Source: Vibrio natriegens NBRC 15636 = ATCC 14048 = DSM 759 (GTDB lineage: Bacteria > Pseudomonadota > Gammaproteobacteria > Enterobacterales > Vibrionaceae). From it: DNA of 64,000 bases. The first letter of the stretch is position 1, and each line of letters opens with the position of its first letter. The notes below the pieces were generated by a model, which did no database searches, had not been told where the DNA came from, and saw only the letters and a list, made by a program, of their open reading frames with translations. Where the stretch lies: assembly GCF_035621455.1 (NCBI RefSeq), contig NZ_CP141823.1, positions 1,426,001 to 1,490,000 of the forward strand, written 5' to 3'. Positions 54,501 through 62,997 of this stretch are shown in pieces. Made by a program: the position numbers and the translations under genes.

Positions 54501-54584
54501 CCACAAGTAGACGGTACCGTGATTGAAGCTGAAATCTGCAGCACTGTATTTTTGGATCCAAAGGGAGAGCGCCAAAATGTCTGA
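51567..54584 (+). CDS. soxA: Heterotetrameric sarcosine oxidase, alpha subunit
   Basis: 1005 residues from ATG 51567, placed by AAGGAG 8 bases upstream; a GTG three codons earlier overlaps that site. N-terminal ferredoxin-like/2Fe-2S-type fold region (FNGKSYPGYAGDTLASALLA), NAD/FAD domain (DVLVVGAGPAGLMAALTAAR, about 174-193), then a C-terminal GcvT-like folate domain (SVGILDASTLGKIDIQG; AEKGFIIAGQDTDGS). The folate domain transfers the oxidised methyl group to THF as 5,10-methylene-THF, feeding GlyA. Overlaps soxG by 8 bases. Confidence 0.92.
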   Translation: MTQVNRISSQSRVDQSKSINFEFNGKSYPGYAGDTLASALLANGVDVVGRSFKYSRPRGIIAAGAEEPNAIFQLGATEATQVPNIRATQQELYDGLVCQSTNGWPNVDKDVMGVLGKVGGGMMPPGFYYKTFMYPKSMWETYEKYIRSAAGLGRSPLENDPDRYENINQHCDVLVVGAGPAGLMAALTAARSGARVILADEQSEMGGNLLNTKEQVDNRPATQWVQEVLAELEACPEVKLLPRSTVNGYHDHNFLTIHERCTDHLTDLAPKHTARQRLHRVRAKWVVLASGSHERPLVFGNNDLPGSMLCSAVSTYINRYSVVPGQSLVVMTTSDSGYQTALDWHSAGRKVKAVVDTRANADSAIIQSVIKAGIRVIKGSAVVEALGSKRVTGVRINKLDASGKKVEGSSETIQVDTVATSGGYSPAVHLSCHTGSRPVWNEEVIGFVPGETKQKQLIAGAINGNFTTKGAMQEGIEAGNKAIQELGLSAVDVTLPKTNELPVAKPMALFHIPHPKKTSKAPKQFVDFQNDVTAAGIELACREGFESIEHVKRYTAMGFGTDQGKLGNINGMAIAANALNKSIPETGTTIFRPNYTPVTFGAIAGRNCKELFDPKRYTAMHQWHLDNGALFEDVGQWKRPWYFPKAAETMQQALDRECLAVRNSVGILDASTLGKIDIQGKDAREFLGRIYSNAWAKLPVGKCRYGLMCGEDGMVFDDGVTSCLGENHFLMTTTTGGAARVLEWLELYHQTEWPELEVYFTSVTDHWATATISGPNSRKLLQELTDCDLSKDNFAFMDWKQATVAGVPARIFRISFTGELSFEINVQANYGLHVWKKLMEHGAKYDITPYGTETMHILRAEKGFIIAGQDTDGSVHPYDLGMGWCVANSKPFSFIGKRGMAREDCVRENRKQLVGLKTIDPNVVIPEGSQGVLDPNAPIPVPMVGHITSSYWSANLNRSIAMGFVKGGLDRMGEKVYYPQVDGTVIEAEICSTVFLDPKGERQNV

Positions 54585-55245
54585 TACAACATTGATTGAA
54601 CAAGAAAACAAACAACCATTGGTTGACCTAATGAACCAGGTTCCTGGTGGAGAAATTTTCGGTGAATCTCCTTTGCATCATGCAGAGTTCGATAAATTGG
54701 CAAGTATGCCGCCAGATCGTCAAGGTGTGGTTCTTAAAGAAGTGAAGTTGATGGGACATCTAACGTTACGATGCAACCCAGAAAATGAAGAAATGCTCAA
54801 AACAGTGTTTTCAATTCTTGGCTTCTCACTACCACTTGAACCGTTGACATCAACGTCGAAAGGCGATTTTGCCGCTCGTTGGTTAGCGCCGGATGAATGG
54901 TTGATTACGGTTCCAGGACTAGCAGCATTTGACGTGGAATCAGCGTTTCGTGAGCAAATGAAGGGTCATTACTCTCTGGTTAACGGTAGCGGCGGTTCAA
55001 CGATTCTAGAGCTCTCTGGTACTCATGCTGTTGATGTTCTGAAAAAGTCGACGCCGATTGATGTTCACTTGAAGGAATTCCCAGTTGGCAAAGTTGTGTC
55101 AACCGTATTTGCGAAAAGTGGCGCGATCATTCGTCGCCTTGAAGAAGATAAGTTCGAGTTGGTTGTTCGCCGTAGCTTCTCTGACTACCTATGGTTGTGG
55201 ATTCAAGATGCAAGCCTAGAGTTTGGTCTGTCAATCGCTAAGTAA
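54577..55245 (+). CDS. soxG: Heterotetrameric sarcosine oxidase, gamma subunit
   Basis: 222 residues from ATG 54577 (GGGAGAG site within the end of soxA). Contains ARWLAPDEWLITVP and NGSGGSTILELSG ... RRLEEDKFELVVRRSFSDYLWLWI, typical of SoxG, a GcvT-fold-like subunit that contacts SoxA. Somewhat longer at its N-terminus than many homologues. Last of the four sox genes; a perfect hairpin separates it from purU. Confidence 0.88.
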   Translation: MSDTTLIEQENKQPLVDLMNQVPGGEIFGESPLHHAEFDKLASMPPDRQGVVLKEVKLMGHLTLRCNPENEEMLKTVFSILGFSLPLEPLTSTSKGDFAARWLAPDEWLITVPGLAAFDVESAFREQMKGHYSLVNGSGGSTILELSGTHAVDVLKKSTPIDVHLKEFPVGKVVSTVFAKSGAIIRRLEEDKFELVVRRSFSDYLWLWIQDASLEFGLSIAK

Positions 55246-55267
55246 AGAGCTAGCTAAGTTGTAATCG

Positions 55268-55290
55268 AGCCGGTACGGGATGTACCGGCT
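55268..55290 (+). promoter_or_regulatory. Perfect hairpin between soxG and purU
   Basis: AGCCGGTAC gggat GTACCGGCT, 9-bp perfect GC-rich stem, no T-run. Likely an mRNA processing or differential-stability element inside the operon rather than a terminator. Confidence 0.6.
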
Positions 55291-55311
55291 ATACCATGAG
55301 TAGAGGGAACT

Positions 55312-56178
55312 ATGGAAAATTCAACACAAACTTGGATTCTTACCGCACATTGTCCGAGTGTAAGCGGCACTGTTGACGTCGTTACGCGTTATTTGGCGAG
55401 CGTTGGTCATTACATCAATGAAATCCAGTCTTTTGATGACAGAGCAACAGGGCAGTTTTTTATTCGTATTGAGTTTATTCCTGCTGAACCAGATTTTGAT
55501 CCGCAGCAATTTGACTCAGAGTTTGGTGTAAGAGCGAAAGATTTCTCAATGGAGTGGAGTCTGACTGCCTCTGGTCAACGCATGCGTATGGCTATACTTG
55601 TTTCAAAATATGATCACTGTCTGAACGATTTGCTTTATCGCTATCGTACTGGTCAGTTAAATGTTGAAGTGCCGGTTATCATCTCAAACCATCCAGATTT
55701 GGAAGACTTGGCGAAGTGGCACGGTATTCCTTACCACCATCTGCCGATTACTCCTGAGACCAAGCCAGAGCAGGAAGCGGAAATTGTTCGCTTGTTAGAT
55801 GAATACGACATCGAATTGGTCGTACTGGCGCGCTACATGCAAATTCTTTCTCCTTGGCTTTGTGAACGCTTAAGTGGACGCGCAATCAATATCCATCACT
55901 CCCTGTTACCAGGCTTTAAAGGCGCACGTCCGTACCATCAGGCATGGGAAAAAGGCGTGAAGATGGTAGGTGCAACGGCTCACTACGTAAACAACGATTT
56001 GGACGAAGGTCCGATCATCTCTCAAGGGCTTCAGGAAGTAGGGCATGCTCACTATCCAGAAGATTTGATTGCTAAAGGTCAGGATGTTGAACGAATTACG
56101 TTGTTTAATGCTGTAAAACATCATGTTGAGAGACGGGTATTTTTATCCGGTACTCGCACAATTATTCTAAGCCATTGA
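55312..56178 (+). CDS. purU: Formyltetrahydrofolate deformylase
   Basis: 288 residues. N-terminal ACT domain (ILTAHCPSVSGTVDVVTRYL) and C-terminal formyltransferase fold with the catalytic Asn-His-Asp set: NIHHSLLPGFKGARPYHQAW and GATAHYVNNDLDEGPI. It hydrolyses 10-formyl-THF to formate and THF. In this operon it would regenerate THF when sarcosine demethylation charges the folate pool with one-carbon units. Follows soxG by 66 bases and precedes the serine deaminase by 15. Confidence 0.92.
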   Translation: MENSTQTWILTAHCPSVSGTVDVVTRYLASVGHYINEIQSFDDRATGQFFIRIEFIPAEPDFDPQQFDSEFGVRAKDFSMEWSLTASGQRMRMAILVSKYDHCLNDLLYRYRTGQLNVEVPVIISNHPDLEDLAKWHGIPYHHLPITPETKPEQEAEIVRLLDEYDIELVVLARYMQILSPWLCERLSGRAINIHHSLLPGFKGARPYHQAWEKGVKMVGATAHYVNNDLDEGPIISQGLQEVGHAHYPEDLIAKGQDVERITLFNAVKHHVERRVFLSGTRTIILSH

Positions 56179-56193
56179 TAGGAGTAGCAAGGG

Positions 56194-57573
56194 ATGTCTA
56201 TCAGTGTTTTCGATTTGTTTAAAATTGGCGTTGGGCCATCAAGTTCCCATACTGTTGGACCTATGGTTGCCGCCAATCGATTTGCCAATGAGTTAGATGA
56301 GTTAAATTTCTTAGAATCGACTCAGCGAATCGTGGTTAAGTTAATGGGCTCCTTGAGTGCGACTGGCGTTGGCCATGGCACGGATTCTGCCATTGTCGTT
56401 GGCCTAATGGGAGAGCTACCGGATACCGTTGATACGGCAACGATCCCTGTCATCACACAGGAATTAAAGCAAGGTGGTGACTTATGGCTGAAGAGTAAAA
56501 AGCTGGTCCCTTTTGACTGGTCAAACGACATGAAGTTCTTGCGTGAAGTCCATCCTTATCACCCGAACGCAATGGAACTCATCGCCATCGACGAATCCGG
56601 TCATACGTTATACCGAAACGTTTATTTTTCTGTGGGCGGTGGCTTCATTTTAGATAAGAAAGAAGCGCTGTCTGAGACCTCTGCAGCGGATTCTGTCGCG
56701 CTACCGTATGATTTCAATAGCGGTGAAGAACTTCTCCAGCTATGCCAGAAAAACCAAATGAGTATCAGTGAACTGATGCTGGAAAATGAAAAGGTTTGGC
56801 GTTCAGAACAGGAGATCAGAGACGGATTGCTGAATATCTGGTACGCGATGAAGTCTTGTATCTCTAACGGCCTCAGTGCTGAGGGTGTGTTACCAGGCGG
56901 GCTAAACGTTAAACGCCGTGCAAAGAAACTATTCGACTCGCTTGTCTATTGTGCCAACCCGAATGTCATTAGCTCCACACTTAGCGGCATGGATTGGGTC
57001 AATTTATACGCGTTAGCCGTTAACGAAGAAAATGCAGCTGGTGGTCGAATGGTAACGGCACCGACAAACGGCGCGGCGGGCATCATTCCAGCCGTATTAA
57101 TGTACTTCAAAGAATTCACGCCGAATTGTTCTGATGAGCAGGTGGTTGATTTTCTTCTAACGGCCGCTGCGATAGGTATTCTTTGTAAGAAGAATGCGTC
57201 TATCTCTGGTGCGGAAGTGGGTTGCCAGGGTGAAGTGGGCTCTGCTTGTGCCATGGCTGCTGCGGGTGTTTGTGCCGTTCTAGGGGGAACGCCACTACAA
57301 ATTGAAAACGCAGCAGAAATCGGCTTAGAGCATAATCTTGGATTGACCTGTGATCCGGTCGGCGGACTTGTTCAGGTGCCTTGCATCGAACGTAATGCGA
57401 TCGCTGCAATGAAGGCTATCAATGCAGCTCAAATGGCATTGCGTGGAGACGGAGAGCACTTTGTGTCTCTGGATAAAGTTATCAAAACAATGCGCGATAC
57501 TGGCCTGGATATGCAGGATAAATACAAAGAAACATCAACAGGTGGCTTAGCTGTTAATGTGATTGAGTGTTGA
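56194..57573 (+). CDS. sdaA: L-serine ammonia-lyase (iron-sulfur type)
   Basis: 459 residues, one-chain enzyme of the SdaA/SdaB type. N-terminal FDLFKIGVGPSSSHTVGPM, central MVTAPTNGAAGIIPAVLMY, and the Fe-S region CKKNASISGAEVGCQGEVGS with later LTCDPVGGLVQVPCIERN providing the cluster cysteines. It deaminates serine to pyruvate and ammonia, the final step of betaine breakdown here. Last gene of the glyA-sox-purU operon, ended by a strong terminator. sdaA versus sdaB cannot be decided. Confidence 0.92.
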   Translation: MSISVFDLFKIGVGPSSSHTVGPMVAANRFANELDELNFLESTQRIVVKLMGSLSATGVGHGTDSAIVVGLMGELPDTVDTATIPVITQELKQGGDLWLKSKKLVPFDWSNDMKFLREVHPYHPNAMELIAIDESGHTLYRNVYFSVGGGFILDKKEALSETSAADSVALPYDFNSGEELLQLCQKNQMSISELMLENEKVWRSEQEIRDGLLNIWYAMKSCISNGLSAEGVLPGGLNVKRRAKKLFDSLVYCANPNVISSTLSGMDWVNLYALAVNEENAAGGRMVTAPTNGAAGIIPAVLMYFKEFTPNCSDEQVVDFLLTAAAIGILCKKNASISGAEVGCQGEVGSACAMAAAGVCAVLGGTPLQIENAAEIGLEHNLGLTCDPVGGLVQVPCIERNAIAAMKAINAAQMALRGDGEHFVSLDKVIKTMRDTGLDMQDKYKETSTGGLAVNVIEC

Positions 57574-57620
57574 TATTTTCTATCTCTCGTCCTTGGTGTT
57601 GACACTCACTTACTAAGCCA

Positions 57621-57655
57621 AAGAAGACACAGCGGGCTCTGTGTCTTCTTTTTTT
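57621..57655 (+). terminator. Terminator of the glyA-sox-purU-sda operon
   Basis: AAGAAGACACAG cgggct CTGTGTCTTCTTTTTTT: long stem plus T-run. The A-run on the opposite side lets it also end the convergent regulator gene. Confidence 0.93.
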
Positions 57656-57691
57656 ATTGCTAGCTTCCATTTTTTATTGGAACTTGACTGG

Positions 57692-58738
57692 TTAGCGTGT
57701 CGAATGCGTTGAGTTTTTGTTCTTCATATTTTGACGCAGTTGAGTCGGGGTGTAACCAAAGAAGTCTTTAAAACAGTTACTGAAGTGGCTGCTACTCACA
57801 AAGCCACAGCTCAAGCCAATCTGAATAATAGGTTCTTTATTCTTTTCCAACTCTTTATGAGCAGCTAACAAACGTAGCTTCAGATAATACCTCGATGGCG
57901 AGATATCGAGATGGGTTTGAAATAGCCGTTCTAGCTGTCTGCGAGACATCGATAAAAATCGCGCGAGTTCGTCGGGCGTTAAAGGCTCTTCAATGTTTGA
58001 TTCCATCAGGACAATGGCATCTTGCAGTGCCTCGGGGCGGGCCAGAGTATCGACTGACGGCTTATTCGGCTGGCTGTGTAAAATTGTTTGTCTTCCTTCT
58101 GACGCTTGATCACAGCTTAAGATCTCGCGTACTGCCCGCACTAACTTCTGATCAAATTTTGCCTCAATAATACTCAGCATCATCTCCATGGCACTATTTG
58201 GTCCCGCACAGCTAGCACGATTGGCCGACACTTCATACGTGTGGGAGGATAATTCCAGAGCAGGGAAAGTGGTATGAATAAACTGATGACTGTTAGGGTG
58301 CACAGCGGAAGCGGTATTTTCTTCAATGGCGTTCGCATGAGCTAATGCAACGGTCCCATTCCAAATGCTGCCTAGATTGATCTTTTGATTGTTGGCAGAG
58401 GTCAGGCATTCCGTTAGTGGCTGGGATGCTTGCGTACTGCAACGATAACCGCCACACACAAACAGCCAATCCAGTGAGCCTCTTTTGTGTAGATTTAGCG
58501 ACTCAACCGTTGCATCTGTTGCGATATCGATGCCTATATCACTCAATACTTTACGCGAATCGATACCAAAGGTTTGAATCTGAAATAAGCTGGTTTCATG
58601 GACTAGGTTTGCCGTAATAAGCGCATCCATGGCAGCAGTAAATGCCATAAGAGAAAAATGTGGTTGGAGAATAAAACCGATTCTGATTGGTTCAGGACAA
58701 GGGTTACGCTCAATAGATTGCGGCTTTTTTTCCTGCAT
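57692..58738 (-). CDS. Second GlxA/GbdR-type regulator (degenerate DJ-1 domain + AraC)
   Basis: 348 residues. N-terminal DJ-1/PfpI-like domain (IGFILQPHFSLMAFTAAMDAL) in which the nucleophile region reads LGSIWNGTVALAHA, so the Cys found in the regulator at 6847 is absent. C-terminal AraC helix-turn-helix pair (FLSMSRRQLERLFQTHL; IGLSCGFVSSSHFSNCFKDF) is strongly similar to that regulator. It converges on the end of the glyA-sox operon. Likely regulates one-carbon/betaine genes as GbdR or the related SouR (sarcosine) regulator do in Pseudomonas; the assignment is inference. Confidence 0.83.
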   Translation of the reverse strand: MQEKKPQSIERNPCPEPIRIGFILQPHFSLMAFTAAMDALITANLVHETSLFQIQTFGIDSRKVLSDIGIDIATDATVESLNLHKRGSLDWLFVCGGYRCSTQASQPLTECLTSANNQKINLGSIWNGTVALAHANAIEENTASAVHPNSHQFIHTTFPALELSSHTYEVSANRASCAGPNSAMEMMLSIIEAKFDQKLVRAVREILSCDQASEGRQTILHSQPNKPSVDTLARPEALQDAIVLMESNIEEPLTPDELARFLSMSRRQLERLFQTHLDISPSRYYLKLRLLAAHKELEKNKEPIIQIGLSCGFVSSSHFSNCFKDFFGYTPTQLRQNMKNKNSTHSTR

Positions 58739-59142
58739 TTACTTCTCACTTTCTCTTAGGTTGGGGCATACGTTTGGATATGGATATTATTCCTATATTT
58801 AGGCATAAATATCTTCCGACGGCTAATCACTTTGACTGAGATTGTGAAGGTGTGTGAATGGGAGAGGAACTGGTGGCTTCTTTTCTGATTTACCTCGTGA
58901 CTTTAGGTTTTATTCCACGGCTAAGTGAATAGATAGCAACCCTATGCTTTTTGTGCGCAGACGACACTATATGAATGATTACCGTTGAGCCTCGCTTAAT
59001 CTGAAGCCCCGTGATTACTATCGAGCAAGGATAAAAGATTATCGGGCAAGAACTGTGATCTCTAAGTGTATAAGGTGATAGTGATGACTTGTGACTGATA
59101 GTCATCCTAAATTAGCAATAGAGAATAAAAGGATATTGTGAC
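58739..59142. other. Divergent intergenic region, regulator / alcohol dehydrogenase
   Basis: About 400 AT-rich bases between divergent genes. I see no coding frame, repeat or recognisable operator, other than a run of purines (AAAAGGATA) before the dehydrogenase ATG. Confidence 0.4.
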
Positions 59143-60186
59143 ATGAAAACAATTGGGTACGCGGCACAATCAGAAAATACGGATCTTGTACCATATCATT
59201 TCGAACACAGAGAGTTACGTCCAAATGATGTCGCGATTGAAATAACCTATTGTGGTGTATGCCACTCAGATTTACATACCGTTAATGGTGATTGGGGACC
59301 TCAACCATATCCACTGGTTCCTGGTCACGAAATTGTTGGTATCGTTACCTCGGTAGGTGCGGAAGCATCTCGATACAAAGTAGGTGACCGAGTTGCCGTC
59401 GGTTGTATGGTGGACAGTTGTCAGGAATGCGACCACTGCCATGACAGCGAAGAACAGTACTGCCGCAATGGCATGACGCCGACTTACGGTGCACCAGATC
59501 GTCATACCGGTGAAATCACTCAAGGTGGTTACTCTAAACACATCGTGGTTCGTGAAGAGTTTGTATTAAGCGTTCCAGACTCGTTGGATATGTCTCGTAC
59601 CGCGCCAATTCTTTGTGCAGGTATTACAACATACTCACCACTACGTACTTGGAACGTAACTGAAGGTTCGCGAGTCGGTGTGATCGGTCTAGGCGGTTTA
59701 GGTCACATGGCGGTGAAGCTTGCTGTGGCAATGGGTGCTGAAGTGACGGTAATTAGCCGTACAACCAATAAAGAAGAGCAAGCAAAAGCATTGGGTGCTA
59801 AAGCTATCCTGGCGTCAACAGACGAGCAGGCAATGCAAGCTGCGGCTTCTTCGTTCGATCTCATCATCGATACAGTACCAACCAAGCATGATGTCAATCT
59901 ATACACGCCATTGTTGGATCTAGACGGATCACTTGTCATTGTTGGTCAGGTTGGTCCATTAGACGAGCTAATGAGCGTGCCTCTAGTATTTGGTCGTCGT
60001 CGCGTTGCTGGTTCGTTGATCGGCGGTATCGCTGAAACGCAAGAACTTCTGGATTTTTGTGCTGATCATGACATCTACCCAGAATGCGAAATGATCAAAA
60101 TGAATGAAATTAACGATGCATTTAAGCAGCTCGCTTCTGGTGATTTAGCGCATAGATTTGTTATCGATATGTCTTCTCTGGCGTAG
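59143..60186 (+). CDS. Zinc-dependent NAD(P) alcohol dehydrogenase (AdhC/YahK-like)
   Basis: 347 residues, medium-chain dehydrogenase of the cinnamyl-alcohol type. Catalytic zinc ligands in CGVCHSDLHTVNGDWG and GHEIVG; structural zinc cysteines in CMVDSCQECDHCHDSEEQYC; cofactor loop GLGGLGHMAVKLA. Family members reduce a broad range of aldehydes with NADPH. No neighbour gives a substrate. Single gene with a terminator close behind. Confidence 0.9.
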   Translation: MKTIGYAAQSENTDLVPYHFEHRELRPNDVAIEITYCGVCHSDLHTVNGDWGPQPYPLVPGHEIVGIVTSVGAEASRYKVGDRVAVGCMVDSCQECDHCHDSEEQYCRNGMTPTYGAPDRHTGEITQGGYSKHIVVREEFVLSVPDSLDMSRTAPILCAGITTYSPLRTWNVTEGSRVGVIGLGGLGHMAVKLAVAMGAEVTVISRTTNKEEQAKALGAKAILASTDEQAMQAAASSFDLIIDTVPTKHDVNLYTPLLDLDGSLVIVGQVGPLDELMSVPLVFGRRRVAGSLIGGIAETQELLDFCADHDIYPECEMIKMNEINDAFKQLASGDLAHRFVIDMSSLA

Positions 60187-60217
60187 TCATACGATTAGCA
60201 GAAAGTGAATAAAAATG

Positions 60218-60248
60218 AGGGATCTGAGTTTGACTCAGGTCCCTTTTT
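60218..60248 (+). terminator. Terminator after the alcohol dehydrogenase
   Basis: AGGGATCTGAG tttga CTCAGGTCCCT followed by TTTTAA; one G-T pair in an 11-bp stem. Confidence 0.85.
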
Positions 60249-60342
60249 AATGGAGAAAATTCAATTCGCTTCTCCATACCCATCTTTTTCCTGTTTCTTA
60301 GTACTCATGAGTTATTACTCATTCAGAGCTAACTGTCACTAA

Positions 60343-60358
60343 GTGGTATCGTTTACAA
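60343..60358. promoter_or_regulatory. Upstream gal operator candidate
   Basis: GTGGTATCGTTTACAA matches the GalR/GalS half-palindrome consensus GTGKNANCGNTTNCAC except for the last base. It lies 326 bases before galE and 157 bases upstream of a perfect operator, a spacing compatible with repression by looping. Confidence 0.6.
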
Positions 60359-60499
60359 TTTTGGCGTATTTACAATTTACTATGTAAGTTGACGCTTCTT
60401 GATTGTCTTAGAGCTGTGACCAATTAAGGTTTTAATAATCGTTCTATTTTTCGATTATGCGTGATTTTTTCTTTCTAAGACTAAACAGTGCTTTTATCT

Positions 60500-60515
60500 G
60501 TGGAAACGTTTACAC
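60500..60515. promoter_or_regulatory. gal operator (GalR/GalS-type site)
   Basis: GTGGAAACGTTTACAC is a near-perfect palindrome and fits the GalR/GalS operator consensus at every position. It lies 169 bases before the galE start. The rest of the 60249-60668 gap holds no coding frame; a TAGAAT (60557-60562) downstream may be the -10 box of the gal promoter, though no good -35 accompanies it. Confidence 0.78.
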
Positions 60516-60668
60516 TAATTTGAGTTTGATCACGGATCTAAATCGGTTTTGGTTGATAGAATTTTAATCAGCGAAGAATTGGGCGTATCGACTTGGTGTG
60601 AATAACGCTGGCTCAGTGAGCATCAGGTCCGGTAACGAGCAGGAAGCAGCAACAGCGGAGAAGTAAAA

Positions 60669-61679
60669 GTGAGAGTACTTGTCACAGGTGGTATGGGTTA
60701 CATCGGCAGTCACACATGCGTTCAGATGATTGAGGCGGGCATGGAGCCCATCATTGTCGATAACTTGTGTAACGCCAAAACAGAAGTATTGAGCCGTATT
60801 GAAGCGCTAACTGGCAAACAGCCAACTTTTTATCAAGGCGATATTCGTGATGAAGCGTTTTTGGATTCGGTATTCGCTGAGCATGATATCCAAGCGGTCA
60901 TTCACTTTGCAGGTCTGAAAGCGGTAGGTGAGTCAGTCGTCAAGCCATTGGAATATTACGATAACAATGTCAATGGCTCATTGGTGTTGGCGCGTAGTAT
61001 GCGTAAAGCGGGTGTGAAGAGCATCGTATTCAGTTCCTCAGCAACCGTCTACGGCGATCCAGAAATCGTTCCGATCACAGAAGACTCACCAACAGGTGCA
61101 ACCACTAACCCATACGGTAGTAGTAAACACATGGTGGAAGCGTGTTTGAGTGATTTGTTCAATGCTGAAAGCGATTGGAGCATAACTTTGCTGCGCTACT
61201 TTAATCCTGTTGGCGCGCATCCATCAGGCAGCATGGGCGAAGACCCGCAAGGCATTCCAAACAACTTGATGCCGTTTATTGCACAAGTCGCGGTTGGTCG
61301 TCGTGAAAAGCTCGCCGTATTTGGTAACGACTACCTAACGCCGGATGGTACAGGTGTGCGTGATTACGTCCATGTAATGGACCTGGCTGATGGCCACATT
61401 GCGGCACTGGAAGCTGTGGGGCAGAAAGCGGGCTTGCACACATACAACCTAGGGACAGGTAAAGGTTCTAGCGTACTTGAAATGGTGGAAGCTTTCGGTG
61501 CTGCCTGCGGTAAACCTGTGCCTTACGAATTGTGCCCGCGTCGTCCGGGTGATATCGCCGAATGTTGGGCGAGCACAGACAAGGCAGAGCGCGAGCTTGG
61601 TTGGAAAGCAACACGCAGCGTTGCTGAAATGACTGCCGATACTTGGAATTGGCAATCTAACAACCCACAAGGTTACTAA
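60669..61679 (+). CDS. galE: UDP-glucose 4-epimerase
   Basis: 336 residues from a GTG at 60669 (GCGGAGAAG site upstream); the protein begins at the NAD motif VLVTGGMGYIGSH, leaving no room for a later start. Catalytic Ser/Tyr/Lys: FSSSATVYGD and NPYGSSKHMVE (YxxxK). Interconverts UDP-glucose and UDP-galactose in the Leloir pathway. First gene of galE-galT-galK, controlled by the operators upstream. Confidence 0.94.
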   Translation: MRVLVTGGMGYIGSHTCVQMIEAGMEPIIVDNLCNAKTEVLSRIEALTGKQPTFYQGDIRDEAFLDSVFAEHDIQAVIHFAGLKAVGESVVKPLEYYDNNVNGSLVLARSMRKAGVKSIVFSSSATVYGDPEIVPITEDSPTGATTNPYGSSKHMVEACLSDLFNAESDWSITLLRYFNPVGAHPSGSMGEDPQGIPNNLMPFIAQVAVGRREKLAVFGNDYLTPDGTGVRDYVHVMDLADGHIAALEAVGQKAGLHTYNLGTGKGSSVLEMVEAFGAACGKPVPYELCPRRPGDIAECWASTDKAERELGWKATRSVAEMTADTWNWQSNNPQGY

Positions 61680-61734
61680 TTTTCATCCGGTGCAGTGCGT
61701 CGGACTAGTAAGAAGAATAAGTTGAGTAAGTAAA

Positions 61735-62787
61735 ATGTCGAACGTTGAATTTAACCCAGTGGATCACCCACACCGCCGTTACAACCCACTAACGGGTCAA
61801 TGGATTTTAGTTTCACCACACCGTGCAAAACGTCCTTGGAGTGGGGCGGATGAGAAAGCGGCGATTGATGAGTTACCAAGCTACGATGAGAAGTGTTTCC
61901 TGTGTCCGACAAATGAGCGTATCTCTGGCGATGCTAACCCAGATTATCAGGGCACGTACGTGTTTAATAACGACTTCGCTGCTCTGATGGTGGATTCACC
62001 AGATGCGCCAGAATCAGACAACCCACTATTCAAAACCCAAGGTGTACGCGGTTTGAGCCGAGTGATTTGTTTCTCTCCTGACCACAGCGAAACCTTACCT
62101 GAACTACCAGTAGACAAAATCCGTGGCGTGATTGATACGTGGAACGAGCAAATTGAAGAGCTAGGTAAAGAGTATATTTGGGTCCAAGCGTTTGAGAATA
62201 AGGGTGAAACTATGGGCTGTTCTCAGCCTCACCCACATGGTCAAATCTGGGCGAACAGTTTTTTACCAAATGAGATTGAACGTAAAGAGCAAAACCTAAA
62301 GGCTTACTACCAGGAACACGGTAGCAACCTGCTGGTGGATTACGTACAAGCTGAGCTAAAAGATGGCTCCCGTATCGTCGTTGAAACCGAGCATTGGTTG
62401 GCGGTTGTCCCTTACTGGGCGGCGTGGCCATTCGAAACCATGCTGCTACCCAAAACACACATTCGCCGTATGAGCGAGTTAAGTAATGAGCAGCGTGACG
62501 ACTTGGCGGTAGCTATCAAAAAGCTGACCAGCCGTTATGACAATCTATTCCAATGTTCTTTCCCTTACTCAATGGGTTGGCACTACGCCCCTTTCTTTGA
62601 ACAAGGCACAGATGTAGACCATTGGCAGCTTCACGCATTGTTCTACCCGCCACTTTTACGTAGCGCGACAGTTCGTAAGTTTATGGTGGGTTACGAAATG
62701 CTGGCTGAAAGCCAACGCGACTTAACCGCAGAGCAGGCGGCACAGCGTCTGCGTGATCTAAGTGATTTGCACTACAAAGAACAGTAA
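61735..62787 (+). CDS. galT: Galactose-1-phosphate uridylyltransferase
   Basis: 350 residues, full length. The nucleophilic-histidine motif SQPHPHGQIWA (HPH) is intact; structural-metal cysteines CFLCPTNERI and the DHWQLHALFYPP region are present. It exchanges UMP between UDP-glucose and galactose-1-phosphate. Follows galE by 55 bases in one operon. The 210 bases to galK are non-coding and contain a short GC-rich patch and an inverted repeat CATAGG aaat CTATG. Confidence 0.94.
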   Translation: MSNVEFNPVDHPHRRYNPLTGQWILVSPHRAKRPWSGADEKAAIDELPSYDEKCFLCPTNERISGDANPDYQGTYVFNNDFAALMVDSPDAPESDNPLFKTQGVRGLSRVICFSPDHSETLPELPVDKIRGVIDTWNEQIEELGKEYIWVQAFENKGETMGCSQPHPHGQIWANSFLPNEIERKEQNLKAYYQEHGSNLLVDYVQAELKDGSRIVVETEHWLAVVPYWAAWPFETMLLPKTHIRRMSELSNEQRDDLAVAIKKLTSRYDNLFQCSFPYSMGWHYAPFFEQGTDVDHWQLHALFYPPLLRSATVRKFMVGYEMLAESQRDLTAEQAAQRLRDLSDLHYKEQ

Positions 62788-62997
62788 CCCCGTCATATTT
62801 GAAACCGCAGCGTTGTTGCCTGCATAAATCCACCGGATCGCCGGCCGCCCTAATCACATAGGAAATCTATGCACATAGGGCTGAATTTACTTGTCGCCTA
62901 GCTGCAATTCCAAATATTTAGGGCTTAACAAAATTTTCTCGGACTATCTGCCAGTTAAAGAGAAATTGAAAAGAATTTATGAGATTAGGAATTCAAT

